Below, piece by piece: positions 1-11,718 of a stretch of DNA of 64,000 nucleotides (positions are counted from its first letter, which is position 1; each line of letters begins with the position of its first letter). The translations under genes were made by a program, and so were the position numbers. Where the stretch lies: positions 27,162,001 to 27,226,000 of the forward strand of contig CM068317.1 of NCBI GenBank assembly GCA_034766995.1, given 5' to 3'. This stretch comes from Acanthacorydalis orientalis (Eukaryota; Arthropoda; Insecta; Megaloptera; Corydalidae). Below the pieces are notes generated by a model. That model searched no databases and was not told the origin of the DNA. It worked only from the letters and a program-made list of their open reading frames with translations.

Positions 1-521
1 AGCGTGCCGAAGAAAGCGAAGACCGTTTTATCGACTAGAAAGGTGACGGCCACTGTTTTTTGGAATTTTCAACGAATCATCCGGATCGACTACTTAATGG
101 AGGGAAAAACGATAACAGGTGCCTATTATGCAACATTATTGGGTCGTTCGAAAGAAGAGCTGAAACAACAATGGCCACGATTGGCCTACAAAAAAGTGTT
201 CTTTCATCAGGACAACGCGCCGTCCCAAAAATCGACCGTCGCAATGGCAAAACTGCACGAATTAGGCTTCGAATTGATTTCTCATCCACCCTACTCCTCG
301 GACTCGGTTCCGTGCAACTTCTTCTTCTTCCCAAACTTGAAAATTTGGCTCGGTGGGAAGAAATTCTCGACGAATGAGGATGTCATCGCGGCCGTCAGTG
401 CGTATTTTGCAGACTCGCTGGACCAAGTGTATAGTCCACAATGGAGACTATGTTGAGAAATAAAATCGATTTTTTCCAAGAAACGGTGTTTAACTTGCTT
501 TTTACCATGCTTATCAAACGA

Positions 522-526
<5 letters not shown>
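1..526 (+). pseudogene. mariner transposase remnant, C-terminal half, inactive
   Basis: An open frame runs from the window edge to the stop at 454-456 and matches the catalytic half of a mariner (DD34D) transposase. Visible landmarks are FWN-FQRIIRIDYL, HQDNAPSQ, the PPYS segment and a FFFFPNLK segment. The spacing between the second and third catalytic positions is 34 residues, as in mariner. Two of the three catalytic Asp positions are Asn: codon aat at 64-66 (normally FWD) and codon aac at 316-318 (normally PSD). Only the Asp at 211-213 remains. After the stop, a mariner-like 3' end (around 490-526, ending in acgacccgc) runs directly into a (TA)n array. The 5' half lies outside the window. 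It should be catalytically dead even though the frame is open. Confidence 0.85.

Positions 527-570
<44 letters not shown>
527..570. repeat. (TA)n microsatellite
   Basis: Pure TA array abutting the 3' end of the mariner remnant; mariner targets TA dinucleotides. Confidence 0.95.
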
Positions 571-574
<4 letters not shown>

Positions 575-899
575 GATTACTTTAAGAATAAAATAGTTTT
601 ATTAACTTTATTGATTTAAGTATGTATTTGCGATTGCTTATAATTATCAAGAGGTTTTTCATATTTTATACGTATATATTTGAACTCCTGACCCTGATTA
701 GCAATGTTTTATTAAATGAAATAATTAACAAGAATTTGAAGTGTCTAATAGGCAATAAATAGAGACAATACCAACGGACGATAACAGACAATAATTAATT
801 TATAGACAGTGATTTTGCCTTTTCATGGAGTTGAAAGAAAGGCGGTAACAAAGACTGTTTTTATTACAAAATAAAACCTTATTCACATTAATTTCAGCA

Positions 900-912
900 T
901 ATATTATATATA

Positions 913-950
<38 letters not shown>

Positions 951-971
951 TGCTAAAACAATATATATAAT

Positions 972-1026
<55 letters not shown>

Positions 1027-1044
1027 TAAAACAATATATATAAT

Positions 1045-1100
<56 letters not shown>
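900..1100. repeat. compound TA microsatellite with internal duplicated unit
   Basis: TA-rich tract in which a non-TA spacer (tgctaaaacaatatatataa) occurs twice, starting near 951 and 1024. A unit of about 73 bp, spacer plus TA array, was therefore duplicated in tandem. Confidence 0.8.
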
Positions 1101-1103
<3 letters not shown>

Positions 1104-2467
1104 GCACTTCAAGATAAAGTCGGGCGGCTAATGACCTTATCTGTCGACTCGCCTCTAAACCTGAAATATTCATCCACCTATCAAGATAAAAGAAAAATAC
1201 TACAAATAGTTATTTAACGAAATTTCAACTAATTTTTTTTTAAACTAATCACATTTCTAAAACAAAAAAATCATGTGTACTGTGCTTTTAATATAAATAA
1301 GTAAACATGAATCATACAATTTGCCTATTTCTGATATATACTGCAACACAATTAGGTCGATTTCTTGACATAGTTTCTTTTGCATTGATTTATATCACAA
1401 TATGAATGTAACTTATTAAAAGTTTTACAAACTCGTGTAGAATCACTGTGTAAACGAAAATTTATCGAACTTTCGAAACACAGTTCTCATCAAAATGCAT
1501 AATTAAAAGATGAGTTCGTAGAGAGCTTGATGAGGACAATTATTTCCCTCTATTACATAAATTTCTGTAACTTTTAATTATTTAGATTGACATGATAGAT
1601 AGACATTTGGGATTTAAGAGCGCGTCGACAGCTAAGATCATGAGCGCCCGTTGTTTTTGAAAAAAAGGACATAATTAATTGAATTAAAAGTCTCTGTTTT
1701 AATATTGTGTAAATAATAACGAACTTGGAAAAGTAACAATTGAAGTTTAATATAAAAATTATTCTAAAAATAACCTTGAAACCATTTTTATATACGCTTT
1801 ATATATATATATATATATATATTACACATATCCAAAATATAACTTATTTGAACTAGCTTCGAAAGGCAACAGTAAATATTATTAATCCCTGTGTATCCAT
1901 ACATAAATCTATCATTAACATCTCACTTCATTTCATTTCGAACAAAATGAACTATAAGTAACTTCGAACATATGAAAAAATAATTTTTGCATTAACATTT
2001 TTAGTAACAATTTTAGCAGCCCTGATAATATTCAAAAATAGTAGATCTTATATCGGTCTAAATAAATCTATACAGTTTATTGAGGATTTTATCTGACATT
2101 CTTCGCGCGGTTATGTTTTTATTTATTTTCTAAAAAATATTTAAACAACTGATAATTGTTATAAGCCGAATGCTTTGAATTTAATTCATTTGAATATTTA
2201 ATATAAGTCACGCACTACCAATTCTCGAATTGTAATAAATTGACACTTACGGTTTACTTTTATCGTACGGTGTCAGTGTAAATTCTCAAAAGCTGTATTT
2301 TATTATTATTGTTATTAGTTTTTTTTTTCTTATCAACATTATATGTCTCTACGTTTTTCAATGAAGACAAATTCCTTTACATTGTCAGGTGCTCCAAGCC
2401 ATGATCACTTTCTTAAAAGGTACAAATATTGCATGGTCTGGTTCACTGAAATATTTACAATAAATTT

Positions 2468-2471
<4 letters not shown>

Positions 2472-2531
<60 letters not shown>
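2472..2531. repeat. (TA)n microsatellite
   Basis: About 60 bp of uninterrupted TA dinucleotides. Confidence 0.95.
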
Positions 2532-2532
<1 letters not shown>

Positions 2533-2818
2533 AGGATGGAACTAGACTACGAACTTAGGGACGATGATAGGAAATTTAAATAATGCACTCATTTTATTTA
2601 CTGTCTAGTCTTAGTGAATACATAGTAGGTATTTATATTTTATTTGTACCGTTTTAATATATTAGTTCTTATTTTTTCAAAAAAAATAAGTTGAAAAAAT
2701 AAGGCTCGATTGTATATTTTATTTTTTGCAAAAACTTATAATCCCTAGCTAAGACTTTTTTGCAATAATCAAAATATACAATTAAATCTTAATCTTACCT
2801 TACCCCATGAAACCATCA

Positions 2819-2820
<2 letters not shown>

Positions 2821-2888
<68 letters not shown>
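2821..2888. repeat. (TA)n microsatellite
   Basis: About 68 bp of uninterrupted TA dinucleotides. Confidence 0.95.
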
Positions 2889-2891
<3 letters not shown>

Positions 2892-3138
2892 GTACGTTAA
2901 AAAAATAAAAAATGTATCCATTATATTTTATTACTCTTTTGTCTACTGGACTAATAACGAAGTGAAAAAATCTGGGAAAACAATTAGAAGAAAAATAGAA
3001 TACCTCTCATGCTATATATCGTCTTTGCATTAATTAGGAGAAAATAAATCCGGACTAAGAACTTTCAGAAATCAAAATGAAAAAGAGTAATTCATAAAAA
3101 TGTTACTCAAAGGTATAGAAAACTAAATGCACCATCAT

Positions 3139-3697
3139 CAGTGGCAGATTAACAACATATGGGGGCCTGGGCGGTGAAACTATATGGACCCTTTCACGTA
3201 GACGTATTTTTGAAATAGCAACAGAAAAAATTAAATCCTAATAAAATAAAATCGCTTACATAATAGAGCTTGAAACTTGTCTTTCCCACAATAATAAATA
3301 TCTGCATGCGTCAACAACAAATTATAGATGATCTAGGTTAGCATAAAAACAATTAATAATAAACTCACATAAATCTTATTAAGGCCTTATTTGGGAATGA
3401 TAAAATTAAAAGTTTAATATGAATTTAAACAATAATAACAGACTCAGAATAAAACAATTAATAATATATTAACATAAATTTTATAATGCTTTATAAAGAA
3501 TAACAAAATAAACAGTTTGCTGGTTTTCATGTGAGCTGTGATGGTATAAATTTATTTCTGTATTATAAAAAATCGCCGAAAATATCTTAATGTATTTTAT
3601 ATGACATTTTAAGTTTGCTTGTTATTTTTGAGAACTTCAACGGACCCCCTCTTGTTCACTGGTCCCAGTCCACCGCCTCCCCCTTAATCCGCCACTG
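3139..3697. mobile_element. hAT-like non-autonomous element (MITE)
   Basis: The left end reads cagtggcagattaa and the right end is its near-exact reverse complement (ttaatccgccactg). G-rich stretches follow inside both ends. The flanks are accatcat (3131-3138) and accagcat (3698-3705), an 8-bp target duplication with one mismatch, which is diagnostic of the hAT superfamily. The 559-bp interior has no coding potential, so this is a non-autonomous copy. Its right flank continues into the unclassified repeat that resembles 21.75 kb. Confidence 0.75.
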
Positions 3698-4440
3698 ACC
3701 AGCATCGAAATGTACATAAACCACAATCAAAAATGTTGAATAAATATGAAGGCGAGTGAAATGAAAAGCTTAACATTATTTTTTTATCGAATATTCCGAA
3801 AAAGTGCCATACAATTGTGCTATTTTTCAGAAAACTATCCATTGCGTTCAATAAAAATCCTTCGACGCTTAACTAGTATGCCTGGATTCATTCAAAAAAG
3901 TCTTATAGTCGCCTGGGCAGACACTCATGCACCACCTGATTTACTTCTTCATCTAACCTGAAAATCTTTCCGTCCATTGCCTTTTTAAGTGGTCGAAACC
4001 TCATCGAGCAACTGCACTTTGATTTCCTCGCCTTGCACTTGTCTTCATCATCCGCCGTATTAGCCAGACCTCGTTCCAAGTGATTACCATCTCTTTGGAC
4101 CAATGACAATGGGCGGAAAGTGTTTCAAGACGCATAAAGAATGCAAAAGGTGGTGCATAAGTGGCTGCGCACACGACCAAAAGATTTTTTTTTGTAAAGG
4201 AATTCAGGCACTAGTTAATCATTGGAGAACTTGCATTGAACGCAATGAAGACTATGTTGAAAAATAATACAATTATATGACACTTACTTGCAATACACGA
4301 TGAAAAAAATAATAATTAATATTTTCATTTGACTCGCCCTCGTATTTATTGAATATTTTTCATCAGAAAAAAAGAATGGCTTATAATAGAACAATTCATT
4401 TGTGAACGTGAATTTAGCTACAGTTCCAGAACTGTATTGT
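3698..4440. repeat. unclassified interspersed repeat, copy A, interrupted by a mariner
   Basis: The sequence before 3745 (catcgaaatgtacataa) and after 4339 (a stretch resembling tttattgaatatttttcat, then atttgtgaacgtgaattta) matches, in order and without interruption, the sequence around 21765-21930. The mariner at 3745-4339 is thus an insertion into this copy. I cannot assign the repeat to a known family. Confidence 0.6.
3745..4339 (+). mobile_element. decayed, internally deleted mariner
   Basis: The left end (atgaaggcgagtgaaatgaa) and right end (ttcatttgactcgccctcgta) are inverted repeats with few mismatches, bordered by TA. Near 4150-4266 the plus strand encodes a mariner C-terminus: a WLRTRPKDFF-like segment, then a segment resembling GIQALVNHWRTCIERNEDYVEK and a stop. 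A run of nine T at about 4185-4193 puts these segments in different frames. At about 595 bp it is less than half a full mariner, so most of the catalytic domain is gone. Confidence 0.75.
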
Positions 4441-5107
4441 AATTAAATGTATATTTAAACAAAGCAAAGAAAAAAAGATTTGAATATTTCAGAAATGGAG
4501 TAACAATTGAAGAAATAAGAAGAAATAATGTTAATACGGACAATATGTATTTTGTGAAGGAGACTGTAGCGAACATATATCGAAGCACTACAGAAAACTG
4601 GATTAAAAAAAGAATTAATACCATGTCCCAAAACTATTGAATTAATATCAATTTTAAATAAATATATTATATAGATATTAAATTAATATCATTTTTAAAT
4701 TCTACTATGAAAAGAATAAGATTTCGAACAGAGAACAGATATAACACATTTAAATATTCTAAATATTGGTACAATACTAATAAATAATTTTTTATAACCA
4801 TATAATACAGACATTTTGTTTTTAAAATACCGTTCGAGTATTTAACTCCATTTTATCGATCAACCATGTGAAACATAACGATGTGTCGGTTAATAAAATA
4901 AATGTATATCCAAGATATTATCAATAAATACCTAGTTTAAAAGAAATCGCTGTATAAATTCAATGCAATCATCGAAGCAATATTCTTACAAATCTAGTTC
5001 GTGAAAAAATTATTATAAATTATATTTATGATTCTAGAAATGTTCGGGAAACGTTTTTATGTAGTTATTGCATCTTACAAATAGAAAAAGAAAAATCTAA
5101 TACTTAC
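4441..5107. other. AT-rich non-coding stretch
   Basis: Nothing recognisable apart from a short imperfect duplication of an attaatatca-type unit near 4640-4700. The exon expected to complete the CAP-Gly domain on the minus strand was looked for here and not found. Confidence 0.5.
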
Positions 5108-8100
5108 CAATCAAAAAAACGCCTTCCCTGATATGATCCATCACTGTTTCCGGTAGGTGTCGCCAATTCGACTCCTACGTACGAAACATCTTTACCTGTC
5201 GATTGAGCTTGAGATATTGGTTCTGCAATTGGGCCTACATGTCTTACACGTCCACCACGAACTCTTCCTTCAGGTCCAATCACCTTAACCCAATGACCAG
5301 GCCGAAGATCTCGCGCTTGGCGTGGTAAATATGGTGTAGAACCAGAAGGCGGATCAGTTTCTAGAAAAAATGTAATTTGCATTATAATTACAAGATTTTT
5401 TTAAGTAAATAAATTAATCGTACCTCTGACAGGATCCGGTGCTGAAGCTCGCCTCGCTCTAGTTTTTTCAGTTTTCCACCCTTCACAATTTGTACCACTA
5501 TGTCCGATACCAGTTCCTCCACTAACCATACAATCGATAGATCTCCTTAAGTAATGCTCTGCTTCTTCAACTAACGAGTCTGTTGAATCTCCACCGCTAT
5601 CATAACTATCACTTCTTAAATCGGGCAAAGAATGATTTGTTCTATTACTAAATCTTAAATTAGTGTCTGAAAACATTCATGATATATTTTTTTTAAAACG
5701 GTATCACTAATTCAAATCGAAAAAATACCTTCGAAAGTGACTCTGGATCTTGTTTTACTTCGTTGGCCAAAACCCCATTGTGATGTAGGCCTTGAATGAC
5801 TACGACCAAAACTATATCGGCTCCCAGTTAAGCCGGAGGAACCTCCGTCAACAGACCTTTGCACCAAAGGAACAGACCTGCTTCTGTGTTGTCTTGTAGG
5901 CGATGTTGGTACTGATCCAAAAGTAGGCCTCGAACCTTTCAAATACGATAAATTGTGTTTTTTTTAAAAAAAAGTTGTAAATTACCATAATACATACTGT
6001 ACGATATATTCATATTTGATTGCAATTTATTATAAACAAATTTCTAAAACAATAAATGAAATAGTCAAGATTGGTACTGATTGTAATACTTTAATTCTAA
6101 AAAAAAAATTTTCTAATTCAAAATATGTTCCTGAATGTAAAGAAAAAACTGTATAAAAACATTTGTTAGTAGTGAAAACGGGTTATTTTTTTAAGAAAAG
6201 ATAACGTTAAGAAAATAATAATATGATACAGAAATGAAATATTTAATCGATTAAAATAAATTCAGATGCTTTCGAAAAATATTTTTATTATAAAAAAAAA
6301 CACACACTTACTAAATGAAGTTCCTCTGTAACTTTCAAAACTAGCGGGACAATTTTGTTTCCAATACGAAGAAGAAAATGTATTCCTGCCTCCCGTCGAA
6401 ATTTCGTACTGACTAGGCGAATTAATTGAAGTTAGTGATCCACGATACCTGCTCATATGTTGATTACTTCCATCGAATCTGCTCGATCCAAAATTTGAAT
6501 AATCACTAGGAGAATAATACCTTCCGAAATTTGGAGATGTCAGACTATCCGTCCAGTCATATTTCCTTGGTACTTCCGGTGTCCTCAGAAACGGTCCGCG
6601 AGTGTACGTTTGATATTGAGGCGTGTTTTCGTTCCCTTCTTGACAAAGATGGTCGGCAGAACGAGACAATTCAGGAACCATACTTGTGAAATTTATATCA
6701 GACAGCAGAACCCTCCTCGCTTCTTGTGTCTTTTCAGAGAGTCTCATTTTTGGCTGCTGGCAAACGGGAAGGGCGAATTTTGACGGCAATGTTGTAAAAT
6801 GATGACTAACTTTATGTGCTAAGTAGCTTTCTGATTTCCATGGACAGGGCAGTGCCGATATATCTGTCTGAGCTTCACTCTCCGTTTTAGGCGAATTCTT
6901 TTCATTCAAAATCGGTCTCATCGGTGTCATACCAATGGAATTTCTAGGGCTTCGCGATCCGTATTTCAGCCCATATGTTCTATTTCCACTTGATTTACCT
7001 GTCGGGTCTCTGTGAATAATCGGACGATACGCAAGCGGGTTAGGACACGTATTTCTCCTCCCGGATAAATTTGGCACATCCGGTTCCTCCAAAACTCCAC
7101 ATTTCGATATATCCGTTTCGACAAGGACCGAACACTGAGACCACATTTTTTGTAAGCGTTTGTCTCGTTCCTCGAACTGATCGAAACTCTCATCTTTTTC
7201 AAGTGACTTGTTTTCGAAACTAGAATCGATATAGGAATCCGTGCTTTCAGTGCTCTTCTGTTGTTTCAGTGTATCGGAATTCGCCGTGTGTAGTAGTCTT
7301 TTATTCGATTCTCCAACAGACCCCTTGTTGTCTATTTTTGTTGAATGTCTTTGAACAGATTCATCTCTTTGTAGAGGTATTGTATTTTCAGGATCTTGGC
7401 TATCGAACACGTCGTCGTCTATGTTATCGCCGTTCAGGTCACCCGAGTCGAAATCAACAGTTTTAAAGTTAAGCAAAACAGGAGTATCCGATGCACTTCT
7501 CTTCGTCCATTTTTCAGTTTCTGTTATAGAAACTAAATCTTCCTGAAGTGCACCAATTTCTTTAGTTTCCTCCGTTGTAAATATCAGTTCGATATCATCT
7601 ACTTCTTCTGATTCATTCTCAGATTCTATTTTATTATGTTCATGTTGCACTTCATTATCGCTAAATACAGAATTATCACCTTCCGATAAGGATTTCAGAC
7701 TTAAATTTTCCACATCTTTTTCAATATCTAAATTGACCGTCTTACAATCAGAATGTTTATTCCCTTCGGGCACTTGCCTCGACATTGTCGTTTCCTGTTG
7801 CTCTTCTTGTACATTTGTCGCGGACAATTCAATCGTCGGTATAACATTTCTGTTCGAGGTTTCTTTTTTTTGTTGGTCCAAGGAACTTTTTTCTTTCGTT
7901 TCGTTATTCTCCACGTCTGGATGAACGTCGGTGTACAGACGTTTATTGTCACGTTTTCTCTCCATACGGATATCTATACCGTTCACTTTCTCGTCGGCAT
8001 TGTTGTCACTCTTAGCATGATTTAGATTTACTTTATCGGATTTGTCAACGTTGTTTCTTTCCGGTGTTATTTTTAATATTTCTTGCCGGTTTTTATCCGA

Positions 8101-8676
8101 ATTAGATTCTTCTTTCACCTTCTTTTCGATATTATTTAGATGTGAATCGGATTGTGCTATATAACCATTAATTTTTACGTGCGACGTTTCTTTTTTACTG
8201 TCGTTTAGATCGTTTCTTTCTTTCAAATCGCAAGTTGTATTCGCAATATTATCAGCCGTATCTGTCTGTTGCGTCGCTTGTCTCGAATCAATATCGTCCG
8301 AACCGTTTTCTGTAAGTGCTTTTTGATTACATAGTACGTCGCTGTTCGAATCGTGACAAACGATGTCTTGCTCTCGAATATGCAGCTGATTTATTTTTAA
8401 ACACTCTTCATCGGCCTGCAGTTGCAAATGATCGCTTTTGAGATTATTTTCGTCAATGATCCTACGTCTCAGTATATGATTCTCGAGCGACAGTTTCTCA
8501 ATCGCTTCTCTGTATTCGGCACGGCTTTTGATTTTGTCTTTAAGACGTGTCAATTCAGTCTGAGAATTTTCAAGAGCTGCCCGCAGAGACACGACTGTCT
8601 GATGTAGAGCGCGTACCGTATCTATACCTGATGGTAGAATAGAAGTTGATTGGCTGATACACCTTGATAGGTCCAT
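5108..8676 (-). CDS. coiled-coil protein with CAP-Gly domain (3' end not found)
   Basis: Exons on the minus strand: 8676-6312 (start Met, 788 codons plus 1 nt), 5935-5729, 5666-5424 and 5360-5108. All junctions are GT-AG and phases agree (1,1,1), giving about 1022 residues so far. Residues ~22-75 are a heptad-rich coiled coil. A long acidic, Ser/Asn/Lys-rich, probably disordered region follows, then a basic Ser/Arg-rich segment in exons 2-3. Exon 4 encodes most of a CAP-Gly domain: RPGHWVKVIG, GRVRHVGPI, YVGVELATP, then GNSDGSYQGRRFFDW. CAP-Gly domains bind EEY/F tails of tubulin and EB proteins, so a microtubule-associated role is inferred. The usual GKNDG motif reads GNSDG. Exon 4 ends in phase 2 at gtaagt, so the gene continues, but no further exon is visible to position 1. 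The specific family member is not recognised. Confidence 0.8.
5943..6311 (-). other. intron of the CAP-Gly gene
   Basis: AT-rich intron between a gtaagtgtgtg donor at 6311 and a gaaag acceptor ending at 5936. Nothing else is recognised in it. Confidence 0.7.
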
Positions 8677-9060
<384 letters not shown>

Positions 9061-10026
9061 ATCTGAGTGAGTGCGTATTCAAATATGATTCAGGTAAAAA
9101 AATATGTTAGTAAAATTTACTAAAAAAAAAAAACACAAAATAATAAAATTATTTTCAATATGCGTTTGTGTATCTACTTATCCTACACTAGCATAAAATT
9201 CTACGTTTTCTTAAAACTATCTTAAGAGTTTTTTCAAGAACATAATTATCAGCTACACAACATATGATTCATTACTGTAATCAAAAAGACATGCAATGAA
9301 ATAAAAACATTTTTTTTTATATCTTTAAAATAAATTTCATGGTTATTCATCTTATGATGAAATCAAAATATCATTTTAAAAATTATAAGACTGAAATACA
9401 CTTCCTATAATTTACTTGTAACAACGAATGATAGAATAATACATTAAGAAAGAAAATAAAATTAATAATATGAAAGGGACTCACTTACAACGAACTCAAA
9501 TATTTTATTTAACAAACGAATTATTCAAATAACTAAATTTCTAAATAATAACACATGCTCTTAATAAATTAAATTATCTTTTTATACCATAAATATTTTT
9601 ATAAGAGAGTTTTTAAAATTCATTTTCAGAGAGTAAGAGACAAATCTATAAGGCTACACTTTTTTTAATAAAACGATATAAAAATCGGTAGTATCATAAG
9701 CTATGTCAGAAATATTAAGAAAAAAATGTCATTTTTTAAACTCTTAGAAATAAAACGGGTATTTTATGCATGTATATTTATGCCACGCACTTTAGATATT
9801 AAAATTAATACCATACTACTATTTATATACAAATAGAAGCAGTTCAATGTAAAAAAATCATATGTATTTTATTCAAAAGTGTTAGTTTCTAAAAATATTT
9901 CAAAACTCAAAAAAAGAAGAAGATGAACATAATATATAAATTTAAAGAAAAGCATTTATTTTATAGTTGTGTTATAAATACATTTTGTACAATTATAAAC
10001 ATAAATGAATCAACAGGAAAATTAGA

Positions 10027-10027
<1 letters not shown>
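9061..10027. other. AT-rich intergenic stretch
   Basis: No gene, RNA gene or transposon end recognised. Confidence 0.5.
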
Positions 10028-10074
<47 letters not shown>

Positions 10075-10214
10075 CCAAATTATTCACAAAAAAGTCGATG
10101 ACTTCGACTTATTTTTTTATGACGTCGAGGTTTCTATATTGCCCAAATATGTTTATCTCACATATAAAATAACACGTTGCAATCTGTCTGCGATAATGAT
10201 TATATAGGCATATT

Positions 10215-10298
<84 letters not shown>

Positions 10299-10303
10299 TA
10301 TAA
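10028..10303. repeat. two TA microsatellites with unique spacer
   Basis: TA arrays at 10028-10073 and 10218-10303; the 144-bp spacer shows nothing recognisable. Confidence 0.9.
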
Positions 10304-10349
10304 CACAGTAACATTGCAATATTTTTGTGGGAATGATTATATAGATTTA

Positions 10350-10507
10350 AATGAGCTTTAAAAAAGATGTTTTTTGTTTCTTTCGGCTAGTAACCGAATG
10401 AAACAAAAAACATATTTTTTAAAGCTCATTAATTATAAATCTGTACTAGTAAGTACAGATTTATAATTAACAAGTGGGCGAGCGCAGCGAACAAAAAGCG
10501 AAGCCCA

Positions 10508-10510
<3 letters not shown>
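10350..10510. mobile_element. serial triple-hairpin (foldback-like) element
   Basis: Three adjacent inverted repeats fill this interval. Hairpin 1 (10350-10430) has arms of about 36 bp with two mismatches and a small loop. Hairpin 2 (10429-10470) has two perfect 19-bp arms around an agta loop. Hairpin 3 (10472-10510) has 8-bp arms (aagtgggc/gcccactt) around a loop containing gcgagcgcagcga. The 3' side passes directly into a (TA)n array and another TA array lies just upstream. It looks like a foldback or MITE relic; the family is unknown. Confidence 0.55.
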
Positions 10511-10573
<63 letters not shown>

Positions 10574-10583
10574 ATAACAAGTA

Positions 10584-10614
<31 letters not shown>

Positions 10615-10615
10615 C
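10511..10615. repeat. two adjacent TA microsatellites
   Basis: TA arrays at 10511-10566 and 10589-10615, next to the hairpin element. Confidence 0.9.
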
Positions 10616-11136
10616 TCGAATACCACTTTTTTTAAATGCAAATTTAAAAACTGCACTATCAAAAAGGATATTGTGTCGAAATTTAAAACACTTGTTATGT
10701 CAAAACGTTCATTCTCACCTCTTTATTATTACATAAATGAATAGACGCACTATTTTCAATTTCTTTTTTATTATTTTTCGTCATTTCTCCTTCTGCTTTA
10801 TGAAAAATACTTGATATTTAATATTCATACTAATATTCCCATTATTGATTAATTTTCTTACACATTACAACTTGTTTATTTCACTTATAATGCCTCCAAT
10901 AATGAAATGTACCAATTAATTTATTCAGCTGTTAACTTAGTTTTATGGGTCCGAATTAAATATTAATTTTAATATATTTAATAATTTTAATATAATGTTA
11001 ATTAAATATTAATATTAATTTTTTTTATTAATTTCAAACAGTAATATAATACCAAATGTAATTACAAAAATTCTAATTCTGTACACATATCTGAATCACA
11101 CTGTTCTAAAATATTCAATAATTAGTTTTTGTATAC

Positions 11137-11191
<55 letters not shown>

Positions 11192-11651
11192 AGAGTGTGC
11201 GGGTGTATATATGTATGTCTTTCTCTGTCTTTTCGTATAGATCTGATATGTATATAGGTTATAAATTAATAAACAGCGAAACATTAAGCAAGTATAATAC
11301 ATAAATGTAATCGTTTCTTTGATTCGAAACAAACAAGATTAATTTCTACGGAATAAAAGCTTCATGGGAACAATAGGACGACAATCTACAGTGCAATTTG
11401 ATACACGCAACAGTGGCGCCTCTTCGATAAACACAAACAACAAAGTAAAGTTTGAATTTGGACATATCACGCAAACCCGCAGAGCAATCTTGATCTGAAT
11501 ATTTCGTTAATTACTTTCTAGAGAACGTCAATCAATCGATATTGGATGTTTATTTATATTTTCACCGTGTGTGTGGGCGGGTGTAATTTTACTAGCCTAA
11601 TACTTGGAATTGAAATTGTGTTCTAATTTTAGGCAAGAGCAAGTCCATTTG

Positions 11652-11712
<61 letters not shown>

Positions 11713-11718
11713 CCCTCT
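10616..11718. other. intergenic stretch with microsatellites
   Basis: No gene recognised. It contains a (TA)n(TG)n compound array at 11138-11191 and a (TA)n array at 11655-11709, the latter abutting the Tigger-like element. Confidence 0.6.

Larger units (their letters stand above)
571..3138. other. AT-rich non-coding stretch
   Basis: No gene recognised. It holds (TA)n arrays at about 900-1100, 1800-1823, 2472-2531 and 2821-2888. A slightly GC-richer patch near 1615-1660 has no recognisable identity. If the CAP-Gly gene continues to the left, this is part of one of its introns. Confidence 0.6.

Noticed and set aside
3746..4109. Short open frames on both strands at 3746-3961 and 3903-4109
   Set aside because: They lie inside the deleted mariner and show no transposase or other domain in these frames.
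4441..5107. Possible last CAP-Gly exon on the minus strand
   Set aside because: No frame with the expected GxFVxxxKV-type sequence after an acceptor in the right phase.
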